From Macrolepiota albuminosa (Eukaryota; Basidiomycota; Agaricomycetes; Agaricales; Agaricaceae), in contig JAMWFC010000029.1 of assembly GCA_027475525.1 (NCBI GenBank), positions 186,001 to 250,000 on the forward strand: a stretch of 64,000 nucleotides of DNA, written 5' to 3'. The notes beneath the pieces are model-generated. The model ran no database searches and was not told the DNA's origin. It saw only the letters and a list, made by a program, of their open reading frames with translations. Within the stretch, counting starts at the first letter, position 1, and every line of letters starts with the position of its first letter. A program made the translations under genes and the position numbers. This document shows positions 11,522-22,396 of this stretch, piece after piece.

Positions 11522-13610
11522 CTTGGCCGGTGCAAAGTGCCAGCAGTGGAGAATGTGGATGAGGACGTGCAGGCTATGCCTGGACTGAGCTCAGACCACA
11601 ACATGGTGATGATGAGTGAGGAGGAGTATCAAGCCTCTAAAAGGAGCAACAAGTGAATAATCGCTCCTGATATTTGAGGTGCAAAGCCTCCAGCCAAGCG
11701 CTACCAAAAGGTGAGACAACGGGAGGACTCAGTGGATGTATGCCCACCTATGTCCTCACAAGTCAAGTTGGATGACTTGAGAGACAGCATCCAAGAGGCG
11801 GAAGCCTCATGTGAGGGGGACCTCCGGTCCCTATGGAAACGACCAGCACCCCTTCCGGAGTACGACTGGGCATACAACCCTTGAATGCCGCAGGAGTGGA
11901 ATGAGCTGGTGGCAGCCACATGTGCACAAAACGCGCACCAGAGATGGATGACCATCAGACCAGCGTATTGCCAGCTAGCATCGGACGAGGTGTCCGTAGC
12001 GTACTCACTTGTACGCAAGAGAAAAAGCCTCGTGGCTTATAAGGCAGCGGCAGTGGGTTCTCCGCTGAGACTACATATACCCGATGACAGTGTCACTTGG
12101 GTGCTCGCAATGCACGAGCAATATGCACTGCCACCTCGGTCACCCTCAGAGACGGTGGAAGTACTTCCCCCAGTGCGTATAAAGGGGAAGCAGAAGGTGA
12201 CAAGCCTTTGTGAGGAAGATATACCTCGGTTGTGTCAGCAATGGCAAGAAGAATTTGCCGATATGGTTAACGGGACCAAGGAATAGCTCCCGCCATGGCA
12301 GGAGGTGAACCATGAGATCAACCTCATAGACGAGAGCAAGCAATATAAGTACCACTTGCCGCACTGCCTGCGTGCACTCCAGAAGCAACTACGTGATAAA
12401 ACTAATCACTATTTGAATGCTCAATGGTGGTCACCATGCACCACTGCTCAGGCTGCACCATTATTGTGCATCCTGAAGAAGGATGGAACCCTTCAAACAG
12501 CTCTTGATGCGCGTCAGCGCAATGACAATACTATAAAGGATGTAACTCCTTTACCAGATCAGGAGGTGATCCGGGAGGACGTGGCTTGGGCAAAGTATTG
12601 CTCAAAGATTGACCTTACAAACACTTACGAGCAGGTGCACATTCGCACCGAAGATGTACCCAAGACCATATTTGCCTTGATCATGGGCACATTCACAAGC
12701 AACATAATGCAGATTGGAGACTGTAATGCTCCTGCAACCTTTCAGAGGCTAATGACCTCTATTTTTCGAGACGTAATAGGACGTTTTATGCATGTCTACT
12801 TAGATGACATATTCATCTACTCGGATTCTATGGAGGAGCATGAGCAGCACCTCAGAGTCGTATTTGAACGACTATGCAAGTACAAGTTGTACTTGAAGTG
12901 GAAAAAGTGTGAGCTTTATGCTCAGAGTATAGACTGCCTAGGGCATGTCATAGATGAGCGGGGTATCCAGCCCAATCAGGACAAGCTTGATCGCATTTGG
13001 GAGTGGCGCACGCCACAAAACTACAATGACATCCAACGCTTCGTTGGCCTTGTCAACTACATATTGAGCTTCTTGCCCGATGTCATGGCCTATACTGGGC
13101 CACTTATGGCCATGACACAGAACAGGTCACCATTCAATTGGAGACCGCTGCACCAGCAGTGCTTTGAGATGGTCAAACGGATCTGTACAAAGACTCCGGT
13201 GATTCGACCAATCGACCCTAGACGGAACGAGTCAATATGGCTTATTTGCGACGCGTTTAAGACAGGCGTTGGAGCCATGTATAGTCAGGGGAGTAGCTGG
13301 CAGACTTGCCGCCCAGCTGGGTTCATGTCAAAGAAATTCACAACGGCCCAGCAAAACTATGCTGTGCACAAGCTGGAGACTCTCGCCATCCTTGAGGCCC
13401 TCCTCAAGTGGGAGGATAAACTGATGGGATATCCCATCCACATCATAACGGATCACAAGGCACTTGAGTTCTTCAAAACTTAGGTGAACTTGTCACCACG
13501 TCAGCGATGGTAGATAGACTACATGTTGAGATACCAGTTCAACATCACCTATGTTAAAGATGAACTCAACAAAGTGGCAGACTGCTTGTCTCGCTACTTT
13601 GAGAGCGATG
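11522..13610 (+). pseudogene. Gypsy-B reverse transcriptase and RNase H
   Basis: The spacer carries stops at 11654, 11675 and 11882. The last is TGA followed at once by in-frame ATG (MPQEWNELV), exactly as in gypsy-A. RT: AAPLLCILKKDGTLQTALDARQ, SKIDLTNTYEQVHI, catalytic YLDD in FMHVYLDDIFIYSDS near 12790-12830. RNase H: NYAVHKLETLAILEALLKWEDK, IITDHKALEFF. TAG codons lie at 12284 (Glu in gypsy-A), 13481 (Gln in gypsy-A) and 13511 (a Trp position). All segments share one frame, so decay was by substitution only. Confidence 0.88.
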
Positions 13611-15421
13611 TAGTCGGGGAGGCTCACAAGCCTCATGAGTATGTGCAGGCAGACTGCTGCATAAACCCAGATGGAGAGGATCTACCTCTCCACCGCTACC
13701 AGGAGCTCAGAGAGCATGTCCTGGAAGTACGCGCTATGCATGACGACGAATGGAGGCGAAGCACTCGCCTCAGGGAGCAGCAGAACGTAGCTGCCCAGTT
13801 GCTCAAGGAGCATGAAGTCATGGACCCAGCGTCACCTGGGGAGCATGAGTGCCCCAATATACCCGTTATGCTGGCTGAGATGCTCGAAGGTGAATTGCCT
13901 TCATCCCAGCCCCCTATCCTGGGCAGCGACGACTTCCGGATAGAAGTGGTGCAGGAATATGGTGATGATTCTCTCTACGCCAAGATAATCGCCAATTCCA
14001 ATGACCATCCTCGGTTCAGGCATGAGCCTGGTGGACTGATCACGACAGAGAACCGTCAAGGGGTGGCAGTGGTCTGCCTCCCCTGTACGCGAACCATTGT
14101 TACGCGAGTCTTGGACCAGGCCCATGCACTGGTGGGGCACTTTGGTGCCGCCTGAACATTGGGCTACATCCGGAGATGGTATTGGTGGCCATGTATGGCC
14201 CAAGAAGTGACTAAGTTCTGTGCCTCATGCGCAGCGTGTCAGAGGGCAAAGTTGCCCTCTGGATCTCCTCCCGGAAAGCTACACCAGCTTCCCATGCCAG
14301 TAAAACCTTGGGACTCCATTGGAATGGACTTTGTAGGTCCCTTTCCTGAGTCCAGAGGGTTTGATTACCTCTGAGTGGTAATATGCTGCATGACAAGCAT
14401 GGTGCACCTCATACCGGTGCGAACTACGCTGATGGCTAAGGAGCTGTCATGGACCTACCTTCGGGAGATTGTTAGGCTGCATGGGCTGCCTAGTACCATA
14501 GTGAGTGACCGTGACTCAAAGTTCACATCTCAATGGTAGAGGGAACTCCACAAACTGTTAGGAGCACGACTCCTCATATCGACGTCCTTCCATCTTCAAA
14601 TGGATGAGCAAACTGAGCAGGCCAACCGCAGTATAGGCCAGGTTCTGAGGGCAGTTGTTCGCCCTGACCAACGGGACTGGGTGGACTGGTGTCCACTCAC
14701 TGAGTTTGCAATTAACGCAAGTATCTCAGAAACGACAGGGTATGCGCCCTTTGAGCTCAACAGAGGGTACTTGCCCTCCATGCTGCACGAAATTTGTGCT
14801 GATGTGGTGGCCCACTGGGGAGTTGTCGAGTTTGCCAGGCAGGCCCTGGAGAACATTGCGGCGGCGCATGACGCCATCATAGAGATGCGAGTCTTTCAGG
14901 TGAAAAACGCCAATCACCATAGGCGAGCAGAACCGCCTATAGCAGTAGAAGCGTTGGTTTATCTGTCAACGCGTAAACTGAGACTCCCAAAGAGTCGGGC
15001 AAGTAAACTCTGCCCAAAATGGGTAGGCCCATACCGCATCCTGGACACGGAGCCACGTACCTCCAACTACGTGTTGGAGCTGCCTCAGGCACTACAGGAA
15101 TGACACATCGTTCCAAAGTTCCATGTGTTGCTGTTGCGACCATATAGCATGTCCGACGACGCACTATTCCCTAACAGGGCGACCCCGGGCCCCTATGATT
15201 TTGAGGCTCGAGACAATGACAAATGGTTTGTTGAGTGCATCATAGGGCACCAGTGGACTGAGCGTAATACACTCAAGTTTGAGGTGCGGTGGTCCCTCGG
15301 GGACACAACATGGGAGCCACACTCTCATTGCTCCAAGTTAGCGGCACTTGACCGTTATTTGGAGTTGAAGGGCGTTAAGCGCCCACATCAATTAAGTAAG
15401 CGTGGTGGGCACTTAATTTGA
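13611..15421 (+). pseudogene. Gypsy-B integrase and chromodomain
   Basis: HHCC domain HALVGHFGAA...FCASCAACQRAK, then catalytic Asp in GMDFVGPFPESRGFDYL and in VSDRDSKF, with Glu in DEQTEQANRSIGQ. The C-terminal GPY-like part includes PKWVGPYRIL. The chromodomain at about 15230-15370 has IIGHQWTERNTLKFEVRWS, then GDTTWEPHSHCSKL. In-frame stops: TGA 14153, TGA 14372 (Trp in gypsy-A), TAG 14537 (Trp position), TGA 15101 (Arg in gypsy-A). Terminal TGA at 15419. Confidence 0.88.
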
Positions 15422-15436
15422 TCAGCAGTGCCAATC

Positions 15437-15590
15437 GCGGCTTGGCTGAGTTGGTTAGCAGCTGTGGCTGAAACACGTCTTAAAAAGCAAAATTTCTTTT
15501 TTCCTTTCTTCCCGCGGCTTGGCTGAGTTGGTTAGCAGCTGTGGCTGAAACACGTCTTAAAAAGCAAAATTTCTTTTTTCCTTTCTTCCC
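15437..15590. repeat. Exact 77 bp tandem duplication between pol and ORF3 (copy 2 of 4)
   Basis: Units 15437-15513 and 15514-15590 are identical. Each begins GCGGCTTGGCTGAG and ends in a pyrimidine tract. Without the extra unit the pol-ORF3 gap is 98 bp, close to the 109 bp gap in gypsy-A. Confidence 0.95.
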
Positions 15591-18500
15591 TTAACCATGG
15601 ACAACATGCCTGTAGACTGTAATGAGCAGCAGCAGCAGCAACAGCAGCAGCAGTTTGAGTTCGCGCTGTCGGTCTTACCATCGGCTGAAGGGGGGGGCAG
15701 ATGGCTCTCCCACTGACCCAAAATGCGCCCCAGTGGAGACAATCACAACAGGCTGTGGGCTTCCCACAGCAGCAGCAACAACCAGCGGCGGGCTACCCGC
15801 TGCAACAGCTGGTGATCAGTGGCTATCCGCCACACCAATTCATGCAGAGCAACTTCATGCCCCAAAACGCACCTGTGGGCAGCTATCAGCCCCAACAACC
15901 AGTAGCGGGCGCTTATGCGCCACATCACGCTGAGGGCCAATCCCAGCAACATCAGTATGGGGGGCTTGTCAGCCCCCAAGCGATGTCAGGACAGAGGCAG
16001 CTTGCCCCTGTACTGGCAACAGGGCCGCTGGGGACACATCCTTTTCCCCAGTTTACTGCCCCGGCGCACTACCCTGGCATGGGTGGTGTGCCTGTAATCA
16101 TGCCGTATCCCCCGGCTTGGATGGAGGCTTGGGGCACGATGCCCCAGTACAATGCCTCGTATAAGGTGACAGCCAAGGGAGGCAGGTCGGCTTTCCTGTC
16201 AACCACAGTACCAGTTGACAATCTAGAGGGACACCAAGCATCTCTCATGCAGGCCACCATGGCCATTGAGAGTACAGAAACTCTCAATCCAGAACCAAGC
16301 ATCAGTTTATTGGCTGATGCGCTGATGGAGAGCCTGGCCAAGCTCTCCTTGCTACAGCAGCTGGAGATGCCGCACCAACCCGAGCCCAGCTTGGAAAAAG
16401 AGTTGTGTCTTCAACGCAACAAAGGAAAAGCATGGGCTGTCGAGCCCAGTCTCAACCAGGACTTAGTCCTGGCTACTCTTCTCCAACGCCTGGGAGACAA
16501 CGGGTACGATGTACCCACAGAGTCATCATTCCTCCGCAATGTGGAGGCGGTTGTCCTCATCAGCCGGATGATGGACAACATGGATCATATGCGCGCTCAG
16601 CGCAAAACTGATCTCCTTGCCTTATCGGCCACTGGTAAGCAGCAGACTACACCCCTGAGTCAGGACACCGACTCCAGCAAAAGGGCGCGTCAGCAAGGAG
16701 TGGAGGACATGCCCTCCCACTTGACTTAGTCGAGCGTTGTCGTACCTGGCTGGGAGGCCGGTCTAGGGCAGGACATTCTTCCCTATGAAGAGGTCTCTGC
16801 TCTAGCCACCCCGCCAGCAACACATCTGAGGTCGCATCTTCACGACCATTATTCGTGGTATCCACCATGCACTCTGGGGAGCAGAGTTCCAGAGGTGTTA
16901 GCACACGCCCCACTGAGGCTAAGGCCTCACAACCCTGAAAGGATCATCGGGGTAAGCAATCAGAAGGGCATGCATACATCAACGTGCACTTTCCCGAGGA
17001 TGCCCCGAAAGGGGCCCCAGAGGCTAACATCCCCTTCTTACCCACAGTACTGGTAGAAGGCCTGCCAGCCCAACTCCCGTGGTGTGTGTGGGCAATGGAC
17101 CCATGGTCTGATAAGGCTGTGCCAGAGAGGCTGCCATCCCTGCCCTCCGATGACAATTGGTATGAGGAGCCTAAAGAGGTTCACATGGAATCCCCTGTGC
17201 TGCACGAGACGGCAGCACAACGTATGGTGTGCGAACAACGCAACAGCAATTGACAGGCCAAGATGGACCATTGGGCGCAGGATAGCACCAAACAAGGAGC
17301 CGCCCTCCTCGAGGACGAAACCGGGCACATCCCTGACATGCTCAGTGTTGTGATCTACCGTGATCACACTGTTGAGCGCCAGAACTCATTCTTTGGCACG
17401 GGGCTAGCTCCCCAGTTCTATTGGTTGCCGGTGACCAATACCATCTTCGTCGGGCAAGAAGCCCACGCAGCCAGGTCCTTCAAGACTAATAAAGAGGGCA
17501 ACGCCGCATTGACGCCCCACAACAGTAAGGTGTACTAAGTGGCACCTCGCGGGTTTCCAAGCAGTTTCTGAGAGCTCCACAGGCTCTATTCACTGGTGAA
17601 CAACCAGTTTACGCTGATTTGTCAGCGTTAGTTGGGCTACCTACTGCTTAACAAATTCAAACGGGTGGCACTGAACTGCCACCCTACTGCCCGAGACAGA
17701 ACCATGTCTCACTTACTCAACGAGGTCCTGTATAAGACCATAGCAGTACCCTTCACGAGTCCCAAGGAGCAGGAGAATGTCCCGCAAATGATTGTGCCCA
17801 CACGGATCTATCGCCGCAAAGAGGGTGGGAGACTTGCCTTCATTGGCCTTACTCCTCCTGATCCAAAGCAACCGTTTGCTTTGGACTACCTGGGCTCATA
17901 TGCCCTCCTCTATGGGCATCCTGGGATGCCCAACGTATGGACCGGTCTGGCTATGGACCGTGCCATGCGCATTCATTGACGCAGCCTTTTTGGGTTTGCA
18001 CTTGTATGCGTCCTCAGCGCCAGCCACCCCTCCAAGACCACGGTACACAAGTACCTGGCCTATGTTTTCGCAAGGCCAGGCCTCTACAAAGAGGCCGTGG
18101 CCGAGTACGAGGCGGCTACAGGGCAAGTTTTTGTGCCCCTCCACGCCGATGACCCTAACTTTGAGGCTTGGGCTGTGGACATCCCAGAAGCATCAGCTTC
18201 CGTGTTTACCACTTCAGACACATTACACGTCCTTCTTCACAATCAAATTCTGGTCAGCTGGGCTGACCATGCTTATACCTATGGGGTCACCTACTTGGCC
18301 CACATATTCTTCAGCGACAGCCGGCTCTACAATGAGGCGGCCGCCATTGACGACGAGAGGCTGCAACACCTCGACCATTACGGGACACCCCAGTCCATTG
18401 CGTAGTGGGATGGGTGGCGCGAGGCCACCATTGGCGATCGACAACGCCTTATGCTCCAGCAGCAGGACAGTCATTGTGCTTACGACAACGCACTCACCAA

Positions 18501-18714
18501 GGGGATGTACCTCCTCATCGGGCAAGACATTCACACCTGCGAGATCTGGACGCGCCAGTACCTGTCTGACACTGGGAATCTTCCCGATCCCCAACCACGT
18601 ATCCTGGGGTCGATTGTTGACCCCACTCTCGCACTGTCCTCCCTCTGGAACTACGACGACTCCCTGCCCGTCGCAGGGCCATCGGGCACTTCCTATGAGC
18701 CCGCACCCAAGGAT

Positions 18715-19309
18715 TGTCAGGGGACTCCTCATTCCTTTCTTCTTTCACTCTTTATTTCTTCACTCTCCTTTCATTCACTTCCTTATTTCTTCTATCATTC
18801 TCTCATTTTGCTGTTACTACTTTTTCAACACTATCTGTTAGTACTATTCTCAACCTCTGAGGTGCTCTGGTTCTTTAGCTATCACTCAGACAAGTGTGGG
18901 CCCTTCAGCACCGCTCCAGGCCGCTTAGATAAGCCGGAGTTTGCCTTTCTGACTTCTAAAGTCCGGAGTTTTCCTCCCTTGTTTGCACACTTGTTTGGTT
19001 AGTCAATTTTCGAGTTTTTAAGGTTTTGTTGTACTGTACAGTTGTTTCCCATGCTTCAGAGGCCCCAGAAGCGTCCAACCTGGCATAGGGAATCCCCAGA
19101 CTTGTTCTCTTTGGATCTCCCTCTGCCAGGTGAGTAGCTACCTTGATATTGTCAGTATATATTCTAATACACTTTGGATCTCCCTCTGCCAGCTGTGTGA
19201 CTGAGCCACAGCCTCTAGAGGTTGCCCTTACAAGTATATTCTAATACACTTTGGATCTCCCTCTGCCAGCTGTGTGACTGAGCCACAGCCTCTAGAGGTT
19301 GCCCTTACA
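18715..19309 (-). mobile_element. Solo LTR S1 inside gypsy-B ORF3, with target-site duplication AGGAT
   Basis: The element begins TGTCAGGGG and ends CCTTACA on this strand; its own orientation is reverse. Flanks are AGGAT at 18710-18714 and AGGAT at 19310-19314. It matches solo LTR S2 in inverted orientation. Its 595 bp length includes an extra 77 bp duplicated unit, so the real length is about 518 bp. It post-dates gypsy-B. Confidence 0.93.
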
Positions 19310-19311
19310 AG
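19158..19311. repeat. Exact 77 bp tandem duplication in solo LTR S1 (copy 3 of 4)
   Basis: Units 19158-19234 and 19235-19311 are identical and begin TATATTCTAATACAC. The duplicated unit spans the LTR end plus two bases of the target-site copy. No biological LTR duplication would produce that, whereas an unmerged read or k-mer overlap would. Confidence 0.93.
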
Positions 19312-19458
19312 GATGAACTCCTCGACTACGACATGGATGACGCAACTGCCAATCCATTCCGGGAGCCTGGGGACTCTCCAATTGCCCCCGTCCCTGACTT
19401 ACCAACGGCCTGACCGTCATATTATTTCGAGACCATAGCTTGGTCTAATTGGGGGGTG

Positions 19459-19677
19459 TGTAGCGTAGTCCCCACATAGCTTTACTTACTATAGTAGATA
19501 TTATATTATACTTATTATAATATAATATTAATATTAATTACTTTATTATATCTAGTTACATGTGCTGCTTACTAAGCAGCTTACTTTTTGTTGTACACTA
19601 CATCGTCAATAGACCGGTCTGGTCTGATTCATTGTGGTGTGCACACTAAGCTCTTTCAAACCTGTAACTTCGTTACA
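19459..19677 (+). repeat. 3' LTR of gypsy-B
   Basis: It follows the polypurine run GGGGGG and starts TGTAGCGTAG (or TGTGTAG two bases earlier). It contains an AT-rich block and the word TGCTGCTTACTAAGCAGC, and ends near CGTTACA. The same features in the same order occur in reverse at 63339-63593, behind the ORF3 end of gypsy-D. The two sequences stop matching just after GTTACAA, which sets the right boundary. The exact first base is uncertain by two. Confidence 0.7.
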
Positions 19678-20183
19678 ACTAATGAATAAGCAACAATTAG
19701 CATGAGTAAGCCAGCCAATAGCATAAAGGCCTGCTGGCAAGTAGAGTGGGTCCAAAGACCTGTTGACTTGTCAGATAATGATGCCAAGATAGGAAGAGAG
19801 CAGGATAGGGCTGGTTTCTTCTTTTTCAGCACATCTTAGCTCCTCCTGGATCTTAGCACTCTCCAGCACTCTGAGGGGCTCCTAGAGTCTATCTGACTCA
19901 TTTCAGAGTAAGTTTGAAGTACTGTATAGTTGTTTTCATGCTGTTGAAGGTTTTGACCTCCTGATTATATCATCACTATTTTCTATTTTACTTCTACCTT
20001 CTTGATTACTAATATAAAATTTTCTTGGCTATTCTGTCAGGCACATACCTTAGTTGTTTACCATATTGTTAGTTACATCTGAGTTATTACTTAGATCTCT
20101 ATTATAAGCCCTGTACCTTGTTACAAATAGACATATTAACCAACAGATAACAACTTGAGAGAAAAATCTTTTGAGATCTTACT
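19678..20183. other. Gene-free stretch upstream of the copia-1 gag
   Basis: About 500 bp, moderately AT-rich. It probably contains the LTR and leader of copia-1, but no second LTR copy exists in the window to prove this, and no other feature is seen. Confidence 0.4.
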
Positions 20184-21690
20184 ATGTCAAGTATTGGCAT
20201 AATCCTACTACCATTCTCCCTACCCAAAGAATCAAAATACTGAGGGCATGAGAATTATGCAAGCTGGAAGATCCAGATGATCATCCATGAAAACCCCTGT
20301 GGACTTCTCAACTATTAGGAAAATAAAATTGTTGTTCCTAAATTACTATGCAAGGACTCAGATTCAAAGACTGAAAGAATTGGCCCCAATATACTTCCCC
20401 CATCCTCACTTTCTATTCTAGAAACTCCAACTCCTGTCCACTTATGAACTCCAAACAAGCTCAAATACAAACTCCACAAGAATGTTGCATTATCATCCAT
20501 TCTTACCAATATCTGTGACATATCAGAATCAAGAGTCAACCCTGACTCTTCTTTGCAAGAGGTCTGGGAATTGTAAGGGCAACCTCTAGAGGCTGTGGCT
20601 CAGTCACACAGCTGGCAGAGGGAGATCCAAAGTGTATTAGAATATATACTGACAATATCAAGGTAGCTACTCACCTGGCAGAGGGAGATCCAAAGAGAAC
20701 AAGTCTAGGGATTCCCTATGCCAGGTTGGACGCTTCTGGGGCCTCTGAAGCATGGGAAACAACTGTACAGTACAACAAAACCTTAAAAACTCGAAAATTG
20801 CCTACACAAACACTTGTACAAATAAGGGGCAAACTCTGGCAAACTCTGGCTTATATAAGCGGTCTGAAAGCGATGCTGAGTGGGCCTACACTTGTCTGAA
20901 TGGTGGCTAAAGAACCAGAGCATCTCAAGGGCTGAGAGTAGTACTAACAGATAGTGTTGAAAGAATAGAAACAGTAAAATGAAATAATGTCAGAAGAAAT
21001 AAGAGAATGAATGGAAGGAGAGTGAAGAGATAAGGAGTGAGAAAAGGAAGAAATGAGGAGTCCCCTGACAGGAATTTTTAAAAAGGCAATATGAAAAAGA
21101 AAGTGATAGATTGTATAATATGAGAGAAGAGAAACTTGCAAAATGTAAATTCCTAGATTGGGGAAAGATGCATACTTTATGAAAGGAAGCCAACAATGCT
21201 GAAACAAACATAACAGAGGAAAGGTTCATCACAACACTTCTCGACCCATTCTCTGAGTTGTGGGACCCTGTAGTCTTGACAATGTATGGTGAGGAAGATC
21301 TCATCAAAGTAATACAAACCTTAACAACTTATAGAGAACATATTGCAAATCAATCCAGGTTGGAAAAAAGTACCACAAACACAGATGCTGTAAAGGCACT
21401 CAAAACTACAATACATGTACTACAAGTACAAATAAACAGCCTGTTGAAGAATAAACCTAATGACAAAAAGTGCATGAACTGTGAGAAAACAGGATATCTA
21501 CAATCAGACTATTTCCAGGAAGATGGTGGCAAACAGGGCCAATACCTGATATGGTAAAAAGAAAAGCACAAAGCACAAATATCTGTGGCAAGCTTCACTA
21601 CAACCTCCAGTGACACTGTCCAACCTGAGAGCCATTTTGCATTATCAGCCAGAGTGACTCCAATCCCAGATCAATGTACCTACAATGAGA
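20184..21690 (+). pseudogene. Copia-1 gag relic (UBN2-type), split by a solo LTR
   Basis: From the ATG at 20184 one frame runs through a copia-type gag: GHENYASWKIQMIIHENP, then SSLQEVWEFLKRQYEKES across the LTR insertion, FITTLLDPFSELWDPVVLT, and a ruined zinc knuckle CMNCEKTGYLQSDYF. His and the last Cys have become Tyr, both explicable by C-to-T or G-to-A changes. The knuckle is followed by the GGKQGQY motif that also follows the copia-2 knuckle. Four in-frame stops (TGA, TAG, TGA, TGA) precede a TAA at about 21555. No frameshift is seen over 1 kb of coding sequence. No pol was found downstream. Confidence 0.8.
20572..21070 (+). mobile_element. Solo LTR S2 with target-site duplication GGAAT
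   Basis: 499 bp, TGTAAGGGC...TCCCCTGACA, flanked by GGAAT at 20567-20571 and 21071-21075. It has a TATA element TATATAA at 20852. This is the best-preserved copy of the family and lies inside the copia-1 gag. Insertion plus target copy adds 504 bp, a multiple of three, so the host frame is kept on both sides. Confidence 0.95.
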
Positions 21691-21699
21691 TCAAATTGT

Positions 21700-22396
21700 A
21701 GGACACAGTCCTCACTTAGGAAAAAGAGACCAACAGACAATAGAACCTTACTGTATTCTGTAAGCGAGATACCCCAAATACGTGCACATCGTAAGATGAT
21801 AGTAAGAAAACAAGTAAGTAAGTAATCTGGCGACAGTGTCCCAAAACAGACACTAAGTCAGCCATACAATGCTAAATACTGCTATTTATAAGTGGTTGTA
21901 ATCCTCAGATTACACCCCTCCCCAACCAAAAAAATTCACAGTCATTATGAAGATGAAATAGAAAATGGAAAATGTTAGTAATATACAAAAAAAAAACTGC
22001 TCACATGGGTGCGTCAAAAACCCTGCAGAAAAAGCTACCGGTGGCAGGCACATGGCAAAGAGGAACAGATTAAGCTGAACCCAAACCATCACCTGCCAAC
22101 CACGTGTCAAGAGCTTCGTTGTTTTTGAGTTCTTGACCTGACTTCTACTCGTCGTATTCAGGACTATTTTTTTTCCCCTAGACCTGCTGGGGCCTTGCCC
22201 TATGTTGGGGTCCCTACTGTTTACAATAAGTATGTAAGTCACATAATGTAGATATTTCAACTACTACTAAATGATGGTTGTGCCCAGAATTGAGCTTGAG
22301 TCCTTATTAAGCCTCTCTGAGGCGTAACTGTAAGTAAATAAATGCAGGTATCAGTAATGTGTAAGTATGTGAGGCAGATCAGTAGTATCTTGTGAG
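21700..22396 (-). other. Probable 3' region of the LINE
   Basis: Sequence between the copia-1 gag and the stop of LINE ORF2 (22397). No coding signal is seen. In LINE orientation this is where a 3' untranslated region would lie. A short run of AGTAAGTAAGTAA-like repeats occurs near 21810. The exact LINE end is not defined. Confidence 0.4.

Larger units (their letters stand above)
15597..19413 (+). pseudogene. ORF3 of gypsy-B, unknown accessory protein, interrupted by a solo LTR
   Basis: No known family recognised. The ATG at 15597 has a strong context (TTAACCATGG). A Gln-run N-terminus shifts frame at a run of seven G near 15692, after which 15701-16729 is open (Gln/Pro/Gly/Met-rich, then a helical segment with LLQRLGDNGYDVPTESSFLR). 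Further segments in shifted frames follow: HFPEDAPKGAPEANIPFLP (16984), VERQNSFFGTGLAPQFYW (17365), ARDRTMSHLLNEVLYKTI (17690), YKEAVAEYEAATGQVFVP (18080), CAYDNALTKGMYLLIGQDI (18475). The end is split by the solo LTR at 18715. It resumes at 19315 in frame (ELLDYDMDDATANPF) and stops at 19411. Deleting LTR plus one target-site copy rejoins the frame exactly. About 900-950 residues in all. The protein lacks an obvious signal peptide or transmembrane helix, which speaks against an envelope. Confidence 0.72.
9554..19677 (+). mobile_element. Gypsy-B: Ty3/gypsy (chromovirus) element with ORF3 and 3' LTR
   Basis: Gag, protease, RT, RNase H, integrase and chromodomain lie in one uninterrupted frame from 9554 to 15421 (about 1956 codons) with no frameshift, but with 12 internal stop codons (8 TGA, 4 TAG, 0 TAA). 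ORF3 follows (15597-19413), then a polypurine tract (GGGGGG, 19451-19456) and the 3' LTR. A 5' LTR was not found. A foreign solo LTR (18715-19309) sits inside ORF3. Two of the four 77 bp duplications are in this element. Confidence 0.9.

Noticed and set aside
9554..15421. TGA or TAG read as a sense codon (altered genetic code) in gypsy-B
   Set aside because: The residues opposite the stops in gypsy-A differ (Trp, Arg, Lys for TGA; Glu, Gln, Trp for TAG), so there is no consistent reassignment. Point-mutation decay explains them better.
17792..18841. 349-codon open frame within gypsy-B ORF3
   Set aside because: It runs out of frame with the segments conserved in gypsy-A and gypsy-D, has a Pro/Thr/Ser-biased composition and runs on into the solo LTR.
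15597..19413. ORF3 as a retroviral-type envelope gene
   Set aside because: The position fits, but there is no signal peptide, no clear transmembrane helix and no cleavage site or fusion-peptide-like stretch in the readable segments.
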